NCBI RefSeq assembly: GCF_024713945.1
Contig: NC_134684.1
Location: 3,479,001-3,543,000 of the forward strand
Origin: Dermatophagoides farinae
Lineage: Eukaryota; Arthropoda; Arachnida; Sarcoptiformes; Pyroglyphidae
DNA: 64,000 nucleotides
Reading direction: 5' to 3'
The notes beneath the pieces were generated by a model. It saw only the letters and a program-made list of their open reading frames with translations, did no database searches and had not been told where the DNA came from. The translations under genes were made by a program, and so were the position numbers. Positions 63,001 to 64,000 of this stretch are shown here, piece by piece (within the stretch, counting starts at the first letter, position 1; each line of letters starts with the position of its first letter).

Positions 63001-64000
63001 CATCACGATTCTTTTTTTTCCCATCAGAATATTCTTCAATGATCAAATGAATTTAGTGAACAGAATATTTGTTGTAATAATAATAATCTATATATATTAT
63101 TAATATATGTAATGTAATTGAAAGAATTTGAACGAGAAAATAATGATGAAATGAACTCGGAAATTGTACTCAAAAAAAAAATGAAAGTGACAGTGTGTCT
63201 GTGTGTGTGTGTATTCTCATGTGAACAAATACAGTACAGAATTTTAAATCAAATCAAATCAGAAAAAAAGAAAAGAGAAAAAATCAATTGCCATGGAACA
63301 ATAAAAACGGTATAATCGTATCATTGGAGAAAAATCAAAAGCGGAAAAAAAATTGAAATTGAAATCGATCACAATTGTGAAGAACAAGAAAAATTCGGCA
63401 TTTTTTGTTTTGTTTGGCATTGAATAATGAATTCTGCGATGTGTGTGTGTGTGGGTGTGCGTCTCGCTACTAATGATGTGTGATTAATGAAAAATTGTGT
63501 AACGGATGATTGTCTATCATATACATTTATATGTGTGTGTGTATCGGTTGTATCGGGTGTTTGTTCATCGATTGTGTAATTATAATTTGTACATGGAAAT
63601 TTGTTTTTTCAACAACAAAAAAAAATTGCTCTAAAATTGCTTATGAGACCAAGAAAAAAAATGTTAGTTTATATCGTGGATAGAGTTGGTCAGTTAGTTA
63701 ATTAGTTAGTTGGAAGAGAACAGAAAAAAAAATTCAAGTAACGAATAATGATGATGATGATGATCGAGGTGATTGTGTGGATGGAATCGATGGCTTTATG
63801 ATCAAACAATAGAAAGAGGTCCAATGGTTATTATTTTGGTTATATTTATGGCTCTAAAGAGATCCAAAGATTGTGTGATGATGATGATGATGAAATTTTT
63901 TTTTTTCGTTTTGTTTGTTTGATTAAGATTTTCTTCTTGAATTCTCTATTACCAATATTTCAATAGTGATCATCAATCAATTAGTTAATCAATCAAGAAC
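57011..64000. other. 7-kb region without recognisable genes
   Basis: AT-rich DNA dense in mononucleotide, CA/GT, AAC and ATG repeats. All long open frames here are repeat-driven and show no domain. The left part probably contains the promoter and leader of the pikachurin-like gene. A short inverted repeat is at 60576-60605. I cannot exclude short exons of a gene continuing beyond the right edge. Confidence 0.4.
60576..60605. repeat. Inverted repeat with 10-bp arms
   Basis: ATAGAATTCA at 60576-60585 and TGAATTCTAT at 60596-60605 are perfect complements with a 10-base spacer. The arm core AGAATTCTAT-type sequence resembles the palindrome at 19015-19035. Confidence 0.6.

Noticed and set aside
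57011-64000. Exons of a further gene at the right edge
   Set aside because: Several open frames (for example 59031-59318 and 62160-62474) were examined; all lack domain motifs and in-phase splice partners.

Overview
The window looks like nuclear DNA of a small-genome arthropod, most likely an astigmatid (dust-mite-type) mite. It is AT-rich, its introns are mostly 50-100 bp with GT-AG ends, and it is full of ATG/CAT, CA/GT and GTT/AAC simple repeats. Every gene I recognise is an ordinary animal gene. The mite assignment is inference from style and gene content, not from a marker gene. I rebuilt 18 protein-coding genes, one of them cut by the left edge, and checked that the exon phases agree at every junction. 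I recognised no rRNA, tRNA, CRISPR array, DNA transposon or retroelement protein.

Left part (0.2-9.4 kb): on the minus strand, the 5' end of a secreted or membrane protein with a discoidin domain (neurexin-IV/Caspr-like). Then, on the plus strand, an unrecognised four-helix membrane protein, the splicing factor PRPF38B (with an apparent one-base frame break) and an ecto-5'-nucleotidase.

9.5-12 kb (minus): two Golgi-type enzymes in tandem, heparan sulfate 2-O-sulfotransferase and a DXD-motif glycosyltransferase.

12.5-18 kb (plus): a 7-dehydrocholesterol reductase-like sterol reductase, then two cilium genes 170 bp apart, IFT56/TTC26 and BBS4. 19-24 kb: RalGPS (plus) converging on plastin/fimbrin (minus).

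26.5-36.7 kb: a C22orf39/PANTS-like twin CX9C protein and NPRL2 (minus), which shares a 223-bp divergent promoter region with TADA3 (plus). TADA3 converges on a very large BCL9/Legless homologue (minus, about 1,783 residues). Its two interaction motifs, HD1 and HD2, sit in a sea of Asn, Gln, Gly and Pro.

36.7-49 kb is a 12-kb stretch without recognisable genes. The polarity of its simple repeats suggests that much of it is 5' leader or intron of the BCL9 homologue. 49-51 kb: LC3 (plus) and PINX1 (minus) converge. 53.4-57 kb (minus): an eight-exon EGF/laminin-G matrix protein of pikachurin/agrin type. 57-64 kb has no gene I can support.

No operon-like system or novel molecular machine is evident. 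The points most worth checking are listed in the findings: the sterol reductase in an expected sterol auxotroph, plastin without canonical calcium loops, a His/Gln-rich insertion inside an EGF domain, a start codon alone in its own exon, a GC-AG intron, the PRPF38B frame break, the adjacent cilium genes, and repeat polarity as a guide to hidden transcription units.
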